From NCBI GenBank assembly GCA_045576635.1, contig JAZNGT010000006.1, positions 1 through 23,141 of the forward strand: 23,141 bases of DNA, read 5' to 3'. The notes beneath the pieces are model-generated. The model searched no databases and was not told the DNA's origin. It saw only the letters and a program-made list of their open reading frames with translations. Of the stretch, positions 15,266-21,425 are shown one piece after another; position 1 is the first letter of the stretch, and every line of letters starts with the position of its first letter. The translations under genes and the position numbers were made by a program. The stretch is from Congzhengia sp045576635 (GTDB lineage: Bacteria; Bacillota; Clostridia; UBA1381; UBA9506).

Positions 15266-16708
15266 ATGTCAGACCGATATAATGAAAAAGAAACGCGCAA
15301 TCACTATACCTATCAGGACAAACTTAAATTCGAAGACCAATACAGAGAAGCAAAATATCAGGACGATATTGCAGGAGTATTAAAAAACGCCCAGGAGAGA
15401 GAGCGAAACAGAAAACTTTCTGCCGCAAGAAAAAAGAAACGCAGAAAAAAAGTGATCGCAAGACTTATTGTCGTTTTGGTGGCGCTCATACTCGTTTTGA
15501 TACTGGCAATCAGCCTCGTTGTTTCTGCAATCCGTGGTATTGCAGGATTGTTTACGAGCGGCCCAAAACCTGAAATTGCAACTCTCATTGCAGCAGCAGA
15601 AGTCGAGGCAAAAGGCTACGATTACGACAAAGCCATAGGAATTATTGCATCCTACGGCGAAAAATATGAAAAAAAGAAAGAACTGAAACAGGCGGTTTTG
15701 ACGTTTGAAGACGAAAAATCCAAACTCAAAGTGTATCCTGATAACAGTCAGATTCCGCATATTACTTTCCGCACGCTGATTTACAACGCACAACTCGCAT
15801 TTGACGGCGATGGAAGTCAGGACAAGTATAATCGCAATATGGTGACTGTTTCGGAGTTCTGGTCGATTCTGGATAACTTATACAGTCGCGGTTTTGTTTT
15901 GGTAAACCTTTCAGACATTGTAAAAAAGAATAACGGCGTTATGGAATACCGTGATATTTTACTTCCCGAGGGAAAAACACCGATTGTAATCTCGCAGGAA
16001 AACCTTTCTTATTATAACAGTCTTAAAGGCAATGGCTTTGCATCAAAACTTGTGATTGACGAAGACGGCGCGCCTTTATGCGAGTACACAGACGAAGCCG
16101 GAAACGTAAGCCTTGGCGCTTATGATCTTGTTCCGATTTTAGAATCGTTTATCAAAGAACACCCCGACTTTTCGTATCGTGGCGCACGCGCTACGCTCTC
16201 TATGACAGGCTATGACGGCGTGCTCGGATACCGCACCAATCCCAAAGGCGAGGGATATAAAGAAGAAGATATAGAACAGGCAAAATCTGTTGTAAAAAGA
16301 CTCAAAGAACTCGGCTATGAATTTGCCGGAAACACTTGGGATTACACCGATTACGGAATCGCTGATATGGAAACTGTAAAAAAAGATGCGGAACGTTGGG
16401 AACAAGAAGTAAAACCCATTATCGGAAAGACCAATATTCTGCTTTTTGCAGGCGGTACCGACATCGCAAATTATGAGGACTACAAAGACAGCAACGAAAA
16501 ATATACCTATTTAAAAGAAAAAGGATTTGAAATTTTCTGTCCGACAACATCAGAGCCTAATAAGATTACGTTGGGCGATTCGTACCTGCGCGTCGGCCGT
16601 CGTATGATTGAAGGCAGAAATCTTTTGCAGAATCCCGATATGCTTTCTGACTTATTTGTAGCAAAAGATATTCTGGATAGCCAAAGACCAAACTACGAAA
16701 GTGAATAA
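15266..16708 (+). CDS. Membrane-anchored NodB-like protein with apparently lost catalytic residues
   Basis: 480 residues. The N-terminal 60 are cytosolic, highly charged and end in a KKKRRKK cluster; a strong transmembrane helix follows (about 64-89), with the rest outside. The extracellular part (about 160-480) resembles clostridial polysaccharide-deacetylase-family proteins in blocks such as HITFRTLIYNAQLAFDGDG, VTVSEFWSILDNLYSRGFVLV, GFASKLVIDEDG and HPDFSYRGARATLSMTGYDG. The places where relatives carry the metal-binding Asp pair and the HxxxH motif read SQENLSYY (243-250) and EFAGNTWDY (352-360), so it may be a non-catalytic glycan-binding relative. The start is ATG 15266, with GGAGGGGG 8 nt upstream. 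A strong terminator follows. Function is unknown. Confidence 0.75.
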   Translation: MSDRYNEKETRNHYTYQDKLKFEDQYREAKYQDDIAGVLKNAQERERNRKLSAARKKKRRKKVIARLIVVLVALILVLILAISLVVSAIRGIAGLFTSGPKPEIATLIAAAEVEAKGYDYDKAIGIIASYGEKYEKKKELKQAVLTFEDEKSKLKVYPDNSQIPHITFRTLIYNAQLAFDGDGSQDKYNRNMVTVSEFWSILDNLYSRGFVLVNLSDIVKKNNGVMEYRDILLPEGKTPIVISQENLSYYNSLKGNGFASKLVIDEDGAPLCEYTDEAGNVSLGAYDLVPILESFIKEHPDFSYRGARATLSMTGYDGVLGYRTNPKGEGYKEEDIEQAKSVVKRLKELGYEFAGNTWDYTDYGIADMETVKKDAERWEQEVKPIIGKTNILLFAGGTDIANYEDYKDSNEKYTYLKEKGFEIFCPTTSEPNKITLGDSYLRVGRRMIEGRNLLQNPDMLSDLFVAKDILDSQRPNYESE

Positions 16709-16732
16709 AAAGCATCAAATACTTAAAAAACA

Positions 16733-16769
16733 AAAAAAGAGATATGACGCAAGGTCATATCTCTTTTTT
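16733..16769. terminator. Bidirectional terminator between the NodB-like gene and the csoR operon
   Basis: A 16-bp perfect stem (16733-16748 with 16754-16769) and a 5-nt loop, with A-rich left and T-rich right ends. It fits both the + gene ending at 16708 and the - operon ending at 16848. The 78 bp between it and the latter stop holds a TTTGCCGGCAAA palindrome (16817-16828) but no other gene. Confidence 0.9.
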
Positions 16770-16847
16770 GGTACTAATGGATCAACTTTATACAGCCTAA
16801 AAACCAAGAAACTTGTTTGCCGGCAAAAAGCCCAATTTATGCTTTTA

Positions 16848-16997
16848 TTACTTGTTCTCTAAATGTTTGTTGGCTTCTTCTGCTGATATTTCTTTCATCG
16901 TTTCGCCGCAGCATTTAATACCGCAGTTTTCACAAGTACAGTCGATTAACACTTTAACCATTGCACCGCATTTTTCACAAATTACGATTTTGTCCAT
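16848..16997 (-). CDS. Desulforedoxin-like cysteine-rich mini-protein, 49 aa
   Basis: Small metal-binding protein. The frame CEKCGAMVKVLI…KCCGETM matches the desulforedoxin/desulfoferrodoxin N-terminal fold, which holds one Fe(Cys)4 centre through C-x2-C and a C-C pair: here C7, C10, C29 and C30. Three additional cysteines (C20, C22, C25 in DCTCENC) fill the loop that is cysteine-free in desulforedoxin. A short acidic/basic tail (EISAEEANKHLENK) follows. It starts at ATG 16997 with a perfect AGGAGGTGAG 7 nt away; that site overlaps the csoR stop, so translation is probably coupled to csoR. Control by CsoR suggests copper binding or protection of an iron centre; this is inference. Confidence 0.85.
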   Translation of the reverse strand: MDKIVICEKCGAMVKVLIDCTCENCGIKCCGETMKEISAEEANKHLENK

Positions 16998-17008
16998 ATT
17001 CTCACCTC

Positions 17009-17305
17009 CTATTTATTGAATCTCTTAAATAAGCTAATCAGCTCATCAATTGTTTCTAAATCACCGTCTTCCAAGTCTCTCGGTACACAGGTGTACAAAT
17101 GATTTTCTAAAATATACTTCGATAAACTTTTAACGGAATTTTCAACCGCAGACAATTGAATTAATACATCATTACAGTATGCATCATTCTCAATCATTTT
17201 ATTGATTCCATTTATTTGTCCGCTAATTCTGTTTAGCCTACTGATGATCCGCTTTTTTTCATCGGGTGTTCTTTTTGTTTTTTTACTGCAACAAGTATTA
17301 TCCAT
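17009..17305 (-). CDS. csoR: CsoR-family copper-sensing transcriptional repressor
   Basis: All-helical metal-sensing repressor of the CsoR/RcnR/FrmR family (DUF156). The Cu(I) ligand triad of CsoR is complete: C44 in NDAYCNDVL, and H69 and C73 in ENHLYTC (spacing HxxxC). RLNRISGQINGINKMIE is the family's first helix. Length is 98 residues, and the N-terminus has an extra CC pair (C5, C6). GGAGGTGCG lies 2-3 nt before ATG 17305. It is first in a two-gene operon with the desulforedoxin-like protein and has an operator-like palindrome in its own promoter, so it is probably autoregulated. No copper ATPase or CopZ is adjacent. Cu(I) is the most likely effector, though related family members sense other metals, sulfide or formaldehyde. 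Confidence 0.92.
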   Translation of the reverse strand: MDNTCCSKKTKRTPDEKKRIISRLNRISGQINGINKMIENDAYCNDVLIQLSAVENSVKSLSKYILENHLYTCVPRDLEDGDLETIDELISLFKRFNK

Positions 17306-17322
17306 ATCGCACCTCCAAATAC

Positions 17323-17367
17323 ATTATATACCCTACTGGGGTATATGGTCAATAGGGGGGTATATTG
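17323..17367 (-). promoter_or_regulatory. csoR promoter with CsoR operator
   Basis: On the minus strand TTGACC (17347-17352), an 18-bp spacer and TATAAT (17323-17328). The spacer is filled by the palindrome ATATACCC-tactg-GGGTATAT (17326-17346), which has the AT-flanked C-run/G-run shape of known CsoR operators. A second G-rich half-site, GGGGGGTATATT (17355-17366), lies within a CAATA/TATTG inverted repeat just upstream of the -35. Confidence 0.85.
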
Positions 17368-17394
17368 AAAAATAGAAACTGCTACTAAAATAAA

Positions 17395-17422
17395 AACAGA
17401 TACGACTTTTGTCGTATCTGTT
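17395..17422 (-). terminator. Terminator after the tRNA-tail-like repeat
   Basis: AACAGATACGAC (17395-17406), loop TTTT and GTCGTATCTGTT (17411-17422), followed on the minus strand by TTTTTATTTT. It stands in the same relation to the copied CCA end at 17427 as the next terminator does to the real tRNA-Tyr. Confidence 0.85.
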
Positions 17423-17426
17423 CTTA

Positions 17427-17525
17427 TGGTGGAAGAGGGTGGATTCGCTTTTCTGCGGAAAAGCCGGCTCGCGGATCTGACAGTCCACCGGACTGTCATT
17501 CAACACCGCTCGCTTCGAATCCACC
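17427..17525 (-). repeat. Structured inverted-repeat element ending in a copy of the tRNA-Tyr 3' end
   Basis: Positions 17427-17447 repeat exactly the 21 bases of tRNA-Tyr at 17570-17590 (3' half of the T-arm, acceptor strand, discriminator and CCA). The element is bounded by a perfect 10-bp inverted repeat, GGTGGATTCG (17438-17447) and CGAATCCACC (17516-17525). Inside are two hairpins: CTTTTC-tgcg-GAAAAG (17448-17463) and TGACAGTCC-acc-GGACTGTCA (17478-17498), so the single strand could fold as a multi-branched structure. GCTCGC occurs as a direct repeat (17467-17472, 17508-17513). It is not a tRNA: nothing pairs with the acceptor strand and there is no anticodon arm. It encodes no protein that I can see. 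It lies between two terminators. Confidence 0.75.
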
Positions 17526-17534
17526 TGACATAAT

Positions 17535-17568
17535 AAAAGAACACACAGCAAATGCTGTGTGTTCTTTT
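17535..17568 (-). terminator. Terminator of the tRNA-Thr/Tyr operon
   Basis: A 16-bp perfect stem (17535-17550 with 17553-17568) directly after the encoded CCA of tRNA-Tyr. The minus-strand product ends in TTCTTTTATTAT. Confidence 0.85.
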
Positions 17569-17569
17569 A

Positions 17570-17654
17570 TGGTGGAAGAGGGTGGATTCGAACCACCGAA
17601 GCTACAAGCAACAGATTTACAGTCTGCCCCCTTTGGCCACTCGGGAACTCTTCC
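17570..17654 (-). tRNA. tRNA-Tyr (GTA)
   Basis: 85 nt, with acceptor GGAAGAG/CTCTTCC, anticodon loop CTGTAAA (anticodon GTA), a long variable arm as expected for bacterial tRNA-Tyr, T-loop TTCGAAT and encoded CCA. Its 3' end is the source or target of the copied repeat at 17427-17447. Confidence 0.97.
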
Positions 17655-17673
17655 ATACAATATAAAATTAAAG

Positions 17674-17749
17674 TGGAGCTGGGGATGGGACTCGAACCCG
17701 CGACGTGCTGATTACAAATCAGCTGCTCTACCAACTGAGCTACGCCAGC
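17674..17749 (-). tRNA. tRNA-Thr (TGT) with two imperfect stem pairs
   Basis: 76 nt, with D-arm AGCTCAGTTGGTAGAGC, anticodon stem GCTGA/TCAGC and loop TTTGTAA (anticodon TGT), and encoded CCA. Acceptor GCTGGCG faces CCCCAGC, giving a C-C mismatch at pair 6-67. T-stem GCGGG faces CCCAT, giving a C-A mismatch at pair 50-64. It is still recognisable and shares a promoter with tRNA-Tyr. Confidence 0.9.
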
Positions 17750-17770
17750 ACAGATTCAGCAACGGACTTA

Positions 17771-17799
17771 ATTATAGCATAATTTTTTTGCCTTGTCAA
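17771..17799 (-). promoter_or_regulatory. Consensus promoter of the tRNA-Thr/Tyr operon
   Basis: On the minus strand TTGACA (17794-17799), a 17-bp spacer and TATAAT (17771-17776), a full sigma-A match 21 bp upstream of tRNA-Thr. Confidence 0.93.
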
Positions 17800-17840
17800 C
17801 TACTTTTTTTATTTTTTATTTTCTTTATGAAAAGAAAAAA

Positions 17841-17866
17841 ACAGAGCAAAAGAAACTTTGCTCCGT
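17841..17866 (-). terminator. Terminator of tRNA-Pro
   Basis: On the minus strand ACGGAGCAAA pairs with TTTGCTCTGT (one G-U pair), followed by a TTTTTTTCTTTT tract. The G-U pair is compatible only with the minus-strand RNA, which fixes the direction. Confidence 0.85.
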
Positions 17867-17868
17867 TT

Positions 17869-17945
17869 TGGTCGGGGTTGAGGGATTTGAACCCCCGGCC
17901 CCATGGTCCCAAACCATGTGCGCTACCAAACTGCGCTAAACCCCG
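17869..17945 (-). tRNA. tRNA-Pro (TGG)
   Basis: 77 nt, with acceptor CGGGGTT/AACCCCG, anticodon stem CATGG/CCATG, loop TTTGGGA (anticodon TGG) and encoded CCA. It has its own promoter and terminator. Confidence 0.97.
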
Positions 17946-17961
17946 TTTTTTTGCAGTTTCT

Positions 17962-17990
17962 ATCATAGCACGGATACATCATCTTCGCAA
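17962..17990 (-). promoter_or_regulatory. Promoter of tRNA-Pro
   Basis: On the minus strand TTGCGA (17985-17990), a 17-bp spacer and TATGAT (17962-17967), 16 bp upstream of the tRNA. Confidence 0.7.
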
Positions 17991-18067
17991 GGTAAACATC
18001 TCTTCATTTTTTGTTATTTTTTTGAATTGTCTTTTATTTTCTCTTATTTTCTTCCAATTTGAACGTT

Positions 18068-19111
18068 TTACTTATATTTCTTTGCAAAAGACTTTAAAAT
18101 GCCGCATAAAAGCAGAAGACCGCAAATGCCAAATGCCGTATACAGAACACGCACCAATACGTCAAACGGTACGAGCGATGCAAAAAATGCCAGAACACAA
18201 AGTGCGATAAGTGCTTTTTTAGAATGACCTCGTGTCGTTCCCGAAAGAACTGACAAACCGCACGACGTTGCTGTTGTAAGCATTGCGCCATATAAAATAA
18301 GCGCACACACTACATGCATACGCGGATAAAGCGCGCAAATCAGTGAAAAAAACGGCATCTGCTCTCCTGAAAAATCAGGAACTAAAACAAGGACTACCGC
18401 CATGAGTACCAATATAACAGCAGAAAAGAATCCGCCGATTAAACCGCCAAAACCGGCATAACGCGGCGTTTTTACAAGACCGGCACATGATACCAAAACT
18501 GCCGATGCCGAAATCAAATTGTAACTTACATATAAAATACCTTTCCAAACTGCCGAAAAAAACGAAAGGGTGTCTTCTGTGCGAAACTGTTGGGTTACAA
18601 AAGGTACTTTTGCATCTTTTACAAGAACCATGATACAAAGTGCTAAAACACCCATAGTCATAAGGGGCGTTACAAATGCGTTAAAGCGTGCCAACCCTTC
18701 TTTTCTTCCAACGATGATTTTATAACAAATCAGAAGTGAAAACAATGCGCCAAAAATGGGACGGATATGAAACTCCTCATAAAAGAGCGTTCCACACCCT
18801 GAAATCATGATGCAAAACGATACAATCAAATACGCCGCACTAATAAAATGTATGATTCGCGCGACAGGTTTTAAAAACAAAAAAGAAACATACTCTTTTT
18901 CTGAATGTAAATTGTTTTCTTTTGCCCTGACCAAAATGACATAGCCTAAAAAAGAAAAGGCAATTCCGGCAGTGATTGCCGCAAAAATACCCCATTTTCC
19001 GTAGCAGGAAAAGAACTGAACAATCTCCTGACCGGAGGCAAATCCCGCACCAAATAACGTGCCGCAATAGATTAGCGCAATCGATAAAACTCCCACCCAA
19101 TCCACCAACAA
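18068..19111 (-). CDS. YkvI-family multi-pass membrane protein (probable transporter)
   Basis: 347 residues, almost wholly hydrophobic, with about ten predicted membrane helices. The first helix carries GTLFGAGFASGQEIVQFF, the hallmark of the YkvI family, which is related to the LeuT/APC-fold amino-acid transporters where a broken first helix binds substrate. ISASAVLVSCAGLV and ATSCGLSVLSG are further conserved helices. Substrate is unknown. The start is uncertain: TTG 19111 has AAAGG 11 nt upstream, while TTG 19108 and GTG 19105 follow in frame. No clear terminator follows the stop at 18068; the 122 bp to tRNA-Pro holds only AT-rich sequence and the tRNA promoter. The sigma-A promoter upstream is not clear. 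Confidence 0.85.
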   Translation of the reverse strand: MLVDWVGVLSIALIYCGTLFGAGFASGQEIVQFFSCYGKWGIFAAITAGIAFSFLGYVILVRAKENNLHSEKEYVSFLFLKPVARIIHFISAAYLIVSFCIMISGCGTLFYEEFHIRPIFGALFSLLICYKIIVGRKEGLARFNAFVTPLMTMGVLALCIMVLVKDAKVPFVTQQFRTEDTLSFFSAVWKGILYVSYNLISASAVLVSCAGLVKTPRYAGFGGLIGGFFSAVILVLMAVVLVLVPDFSGEQMPFFSLICALYPRMHVVCALILYGAMLTTATSCGLSVLSGTTRGHSKKALIALCVLAFFASLVPFDVLVRVLYTAFGICGLLLLCGILKSFAKKYK

Positions 19112-19403
19112 GTTATCATCAACCTTTCTGCTATAATATTATGTAAACCTAATATTTTATCCGTGTTAACGGGCATTTACAGGCGTGTTACGGCTTCTCT
19201 CACACCGACACAAAACCTGTTGATAACCTGTTGATAATGTGGATAAAGTTGCAAAAAACCCATAGTTTTCCCATTTTCACTGTGAATAACCCTGTTGACA
19301 ATGTTAATAACTAATGTGAATTCTTTTGCGTTAGTTTACATAATATTTTTAAATTGTGTCTACTTTCCGAAAAAAATTGTCCTCTTTTTTTACTTTTAAG
19401 ATG
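19112..19403. promoter_or_regulatory. DnaA-box-like array and AT-rich tract
   Basis: Noncoding. Six 9-mers resembling the DnaA box TTATnCACA, all with the box on the minus strand: TGTTGATAA (19218-19226), TGTTGATAA (19229-19237), TGTGGATAA (19238-19246, exact consensus), TGTGAATAA (19281-19289, consensus), TGTTGACAA (19293-19301) and TGTTAATAA (19302-19310). They form two triads with nearly the same internal spacing (11 and 9, then 12 and 9). The next 95 bp is strongly AT-rich. Further left, CGTGTTAACGG and CGTGTTACGG (19162-19193) form a direct repeat. It could be a replication origin, a DnaA titration site or a DnaA-controlled promoter region. Confidence 0.65.
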
Positions 19404-19432
19404 TTGATATTTTGTAAGATATATAGTATAAT
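19404..19432 (+). promoter_or_regulatory. Promoter of the DUF1858 gene
   Basis: TTGATA (19404-19409), a 17-bp spacer and TATAAT (19427-19432). The implied leader before ATG 19582 is about 140 nt. The -35 overlaps a seventh DnaA-box-like 9-mer, TGTTGATAT (19402-19410). Confidence 0.82.
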
Positions 19433-19462
19433 ATGAGTGTAATCTGTAAGTTATGCTTTAAA

Positions 19463-19547
19463 GCGCAATCCGTAAAGAACGAAAAACAAGCGTTACAGAA
19501 TGCGCGATTTTTCTATTCACCGCGTTCACTTCGCCCGGAGCGAACGC
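19463..19547 (+). promoter_or_regulatory. Structured leader: attenuator-like hairpin plus second hairpin
   Basis: GCGCAATCCGTAA (19463-19475) pairs with TTACAGAATGCGC (19493-19505) at 11 of 13 positions and is followed by GATTTTTCT, the shape of a terminator inside the leader. A second hairpin has arms GCGTTC (19522-19527) and GAACGC (19542-19547) with an inner CTTC/GGAG stem. No known riboswitch class was recognised. Confidence 0.45.
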
Positions 19548-19581
19548 CACGAAAATATAAACGGGCAGAAAGGCAAAGAAA

Positions 19582-19788
19582 ATGGCAAATCAGGTAACAA
19601 AAGATACCATCATTATGGATGTATTAAGAATGAATCCGGAAACAGCACAGTTTTTCCTTGAAATCGGCATGCACTGCTTGGGCTGTCCCTCTGCAAGCGG
19701 CGAATCGATTGAACAGGCATGTTACGTGCACGGCGAAGATGCTGATGCTTTGGTAGAACGCATTAACGCATTTTTAGAAGATAACTAA
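19582..19788 (+). CDS. DUF1858 redox-disulfide domain protein
   Basis: 68-residue single-domain protein of the DUF1858 family (also described as hybrid-cluster-protein-associated redox disulfide domain). It has the core ITKDTIIMDVLRMNPET-like opening, the redox motif GMHCLGCPSASGESIEQAC with a C-x2-C pair, and the closing VHGEDADALVERINAFL helix. It is probably a small cytoplasmic redox or cluster-interacting protein; function is not established. AAAGG lies 8 nt before ATG 19582. It is a single-gene unit with its own promoter and a bidirectional terminator. No hybrid-cluster protein gene is adjacent here. Confidence 0.9.
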   Translation: MANQVTKDTIIMDVLRMNPETAQFFLEIGMHCLGCPSASGESIEQACYVHGEDADALVERINAFLEDN

Positions 19789-19798
19789 ACCAAACTTT

Positions 19799-19835
19799 AA
19801 AAAGCGGTCAAAACAAGATGTTTTGACCGCTTTTT
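19799..19835. terminator. Bidirectional terminator between DUF1858 gene and sipL
   Basis: A 17-bp stem (19799-19815 with 19819-19835) containing AGCGGTCAAAAC, with A-rich left and T-rich right ends, lying between two convergent stops at 19788 and 19843. Confidence 0.9.
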
Positions 19836-19842
19836 TATTGTG

Positions 19843-21393
19843 TTATCTCACGCAGGGGATAAGCAAAGATTTTCCAGACGGTATCCGAGCATCCTCCGTC
19901 ATTTTCTCATCCATGCCGTTTGCACATTTAATTTTATCTACCGTTGTGCCATATCTTTTTGCCACATCCCAGAGCGTATCCTGTTCTCCCGAAAAGCAAA
20001 CAACGAGGCTCATGCGCTCTTTTTTCTCTTCCGCTTCTTTCATTTCACACGCTGTGAGCATATGTAAGGTGTGCTTTTTTAATACACGTACATACATTCC
20101 GAGTTGTACGCATGATTCCACTGAATCTGCACCATTTGGCTTTGCGTCTGTCTGTACGATCCAGATATCTCCATCTGCAAAAAGATGTTCTCCCTCTACC
20201 TTTTTCTGCCAGACAAACTCCGTCTCTGTCACTGCACTTTTTAAAATACCGTCAGCCTTTTCGTCACGGTATAAAAGGAACGAAACCAAACTTCCCAAAA
20301 CCTTTAATGCACCGTTTTCAAATACATATTCTTTGATCATTGGCTTTGCCGATACACAGAAAATGTCTGAAAGCGAAACGTCTTTGGGGAGAGAAATCGT
20401 CTGTGTTTCAACAAATGTTGCATGTTCACCTGTAACAAATTCAGAAACTGTTACTGTATCTTTTTGGGTTATGAGTGTTCCTTTTGTGCTGTAACCGTCA
20501 TCCGGAAGCGTTACCTTTTCGACGCCGGAGGCCTTAAGCCTTACATTAAGATGCGCATCAACACTTATAATTTTTGTGTCTCCGTTTATATCCCCTCTTG
20601 CATGCTGCGAGATATTTTTGACATCATAGGTCACGTGTACAAACGCTCCCTCTGTTATATGTTCATTCTCCAACACTTCGGAAAACGGAACGGTATGTGC
20701 TATTTTATAGGCTTTTCCGTCGTCTGCCTGATAAATCGTTTGAAGATGCAAAAGCCCTTTTACCATAACACGCCCCAACATGACTTTGATATCAGACGGT
20801 GTAACAAAGGCATCTGCTTTTAAAATTTCGTCAATGTCAGGCATATCACGCGGAACAGTTAAAAGATCCGAAACGGTAAAATCGATGCATTCATCCGCAA
20901 GCGGCATATACATCTGGTACTGTTTATTTCGTAAAAATACCCCCTCATCCTGAATCGTCGAAATGGGAGAGATATGATTTTGTTTATAACCCGATAGCGT
21001 AAGCGAAACCAAAACTTTAACTGCGAGTTTTCTTGAATTTACAAGTGTAAACCCGATGTGTTCCGTCTCAGCAGATACTGAAAATTTTATTTCCTCGCCG
21101 TTCGGAATTTCGAACGTATCTGAAAATGGAATTTCAGAACAAAGCGACTTTAATTCACATGCATCATCGTCCTTTTCCGGTCGGTAAAGCGCCTTAAAAT
21201 AAACTGTTCCCGTAACCGTAAGTTTTCCATTTCTGTATTCGTGCGATGTAACCTCCGCACACGCATCCGCAAGCAAAAGTTCCCGGATATCAGGCTTAAT
21301 ATCTGGCACAACCAAATCGCTTTCTGCCATAATATTAAAACTTGTCTTTACTCTTTGCTCGATTATATTGATGCTTTCCTGTTTCATTTCCAT
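19843..21393 (-). CDS. sipL: SipL-like spore coat morphogenesis protein (SPOCS/DUF3794 repeats + LysM)
   Basis: Homologue in layout of Clostridioides difficile SipL, which binds the ATPase SpoIVA through its LysM domain and is required for coat localisation around the forespore. The protein has SPOCS (DUF3794) domains, with typical blocks VPDIKPDIRELLLADACAEV near residue 30 and VPRDMPDIDEILKADAFV near 190, and related beta-rich sequence to about 440. A C-terminal LysM (about 468-516) includes DTLWDVAKRYGTTVDKIKCAN and IPSGKSLLIP. Length is 516 residues, close to SipL. It has no signal peptide, fitting a mother-cell cytoplasmic protein. Start ATG 21393 with a GCAGGTGTG site; ATG 21387 is possible. 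A sigma-E-like promoter lies upstream. Confidence 0.88.
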   Translation of the reverse strand: MEMKQESINIIEQRVKTSFNIMAESDLVVPDIKPDIRELLLADACAEVTSHEYRNGKLTVTGTVYFKALYRPEKDDDACELKSLCSEIPFSDTFEIPNGEEIKFSVSAETEHIGFTLVNSRKLAVKVLVSLTLSGYKQNHISPISTIQDEGVFLRNKQYQMYMPLADECIDFTVSDLLTVPRDMPDIDEILKADAFVTPSDIKVMLGRVMVKGLLHLQTIYQADDGKAYKIAHTVPFSEVLENEHITEGAFVHVTYDVKNISQHARGDINGDTKIISVDAHLNVRLKASGVEKVTLPDDGYSTKGTLITQKDTVTVSEFVTGEHATFVETQTISLPKDVSLSDIFCVSAKPMIKEYVFENGALKVLGSLVSFLLYRDEKADGILKSAVTETEFVWQKKVEGEHLFADGDIWIVQTDAKPNGADSVESCVQLGMYVRVLKKHTLHMLTACEMKEAEEKKERMSLVVCFSGEQDTLWDVAKRYGTTVDKIKCANGMDEKMTEDARIPSGKSLLIPCVR

Positions 21394-21425
21394 ATAGACA
21401 CACCTGCTTTCTTAAATCTTGTTAA

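Noticed and set aside
17427..17525. A second, degenerate tRNA-Tyr gene
   Set aside because: Only the 3' 21 bases match; there is no 5' acceptor strand, D-arm or anticodon arm, and the interior folds differently.
17427..17590. attL/attR of an element integrated in tRNA-Tyr
   Set aside because: The two 21-bp copies are only 143 bp apart, with no integrase or cargo gene between them, so a classic integrated island is not supported.
17557..18210. A 217-codon open frame on the + strand
   Set aside because: It reads antisense through three tRNA genes, two promoters and a terminator; it is a chance frame.
19276..19286. TTCAC-t-GTGAA as an FNR/CRP-type operator
   Set aside because: The half-sites lack the 6-bp spacing of that operator, and the sequence is explained by a DnaA-box-like 9-mer.
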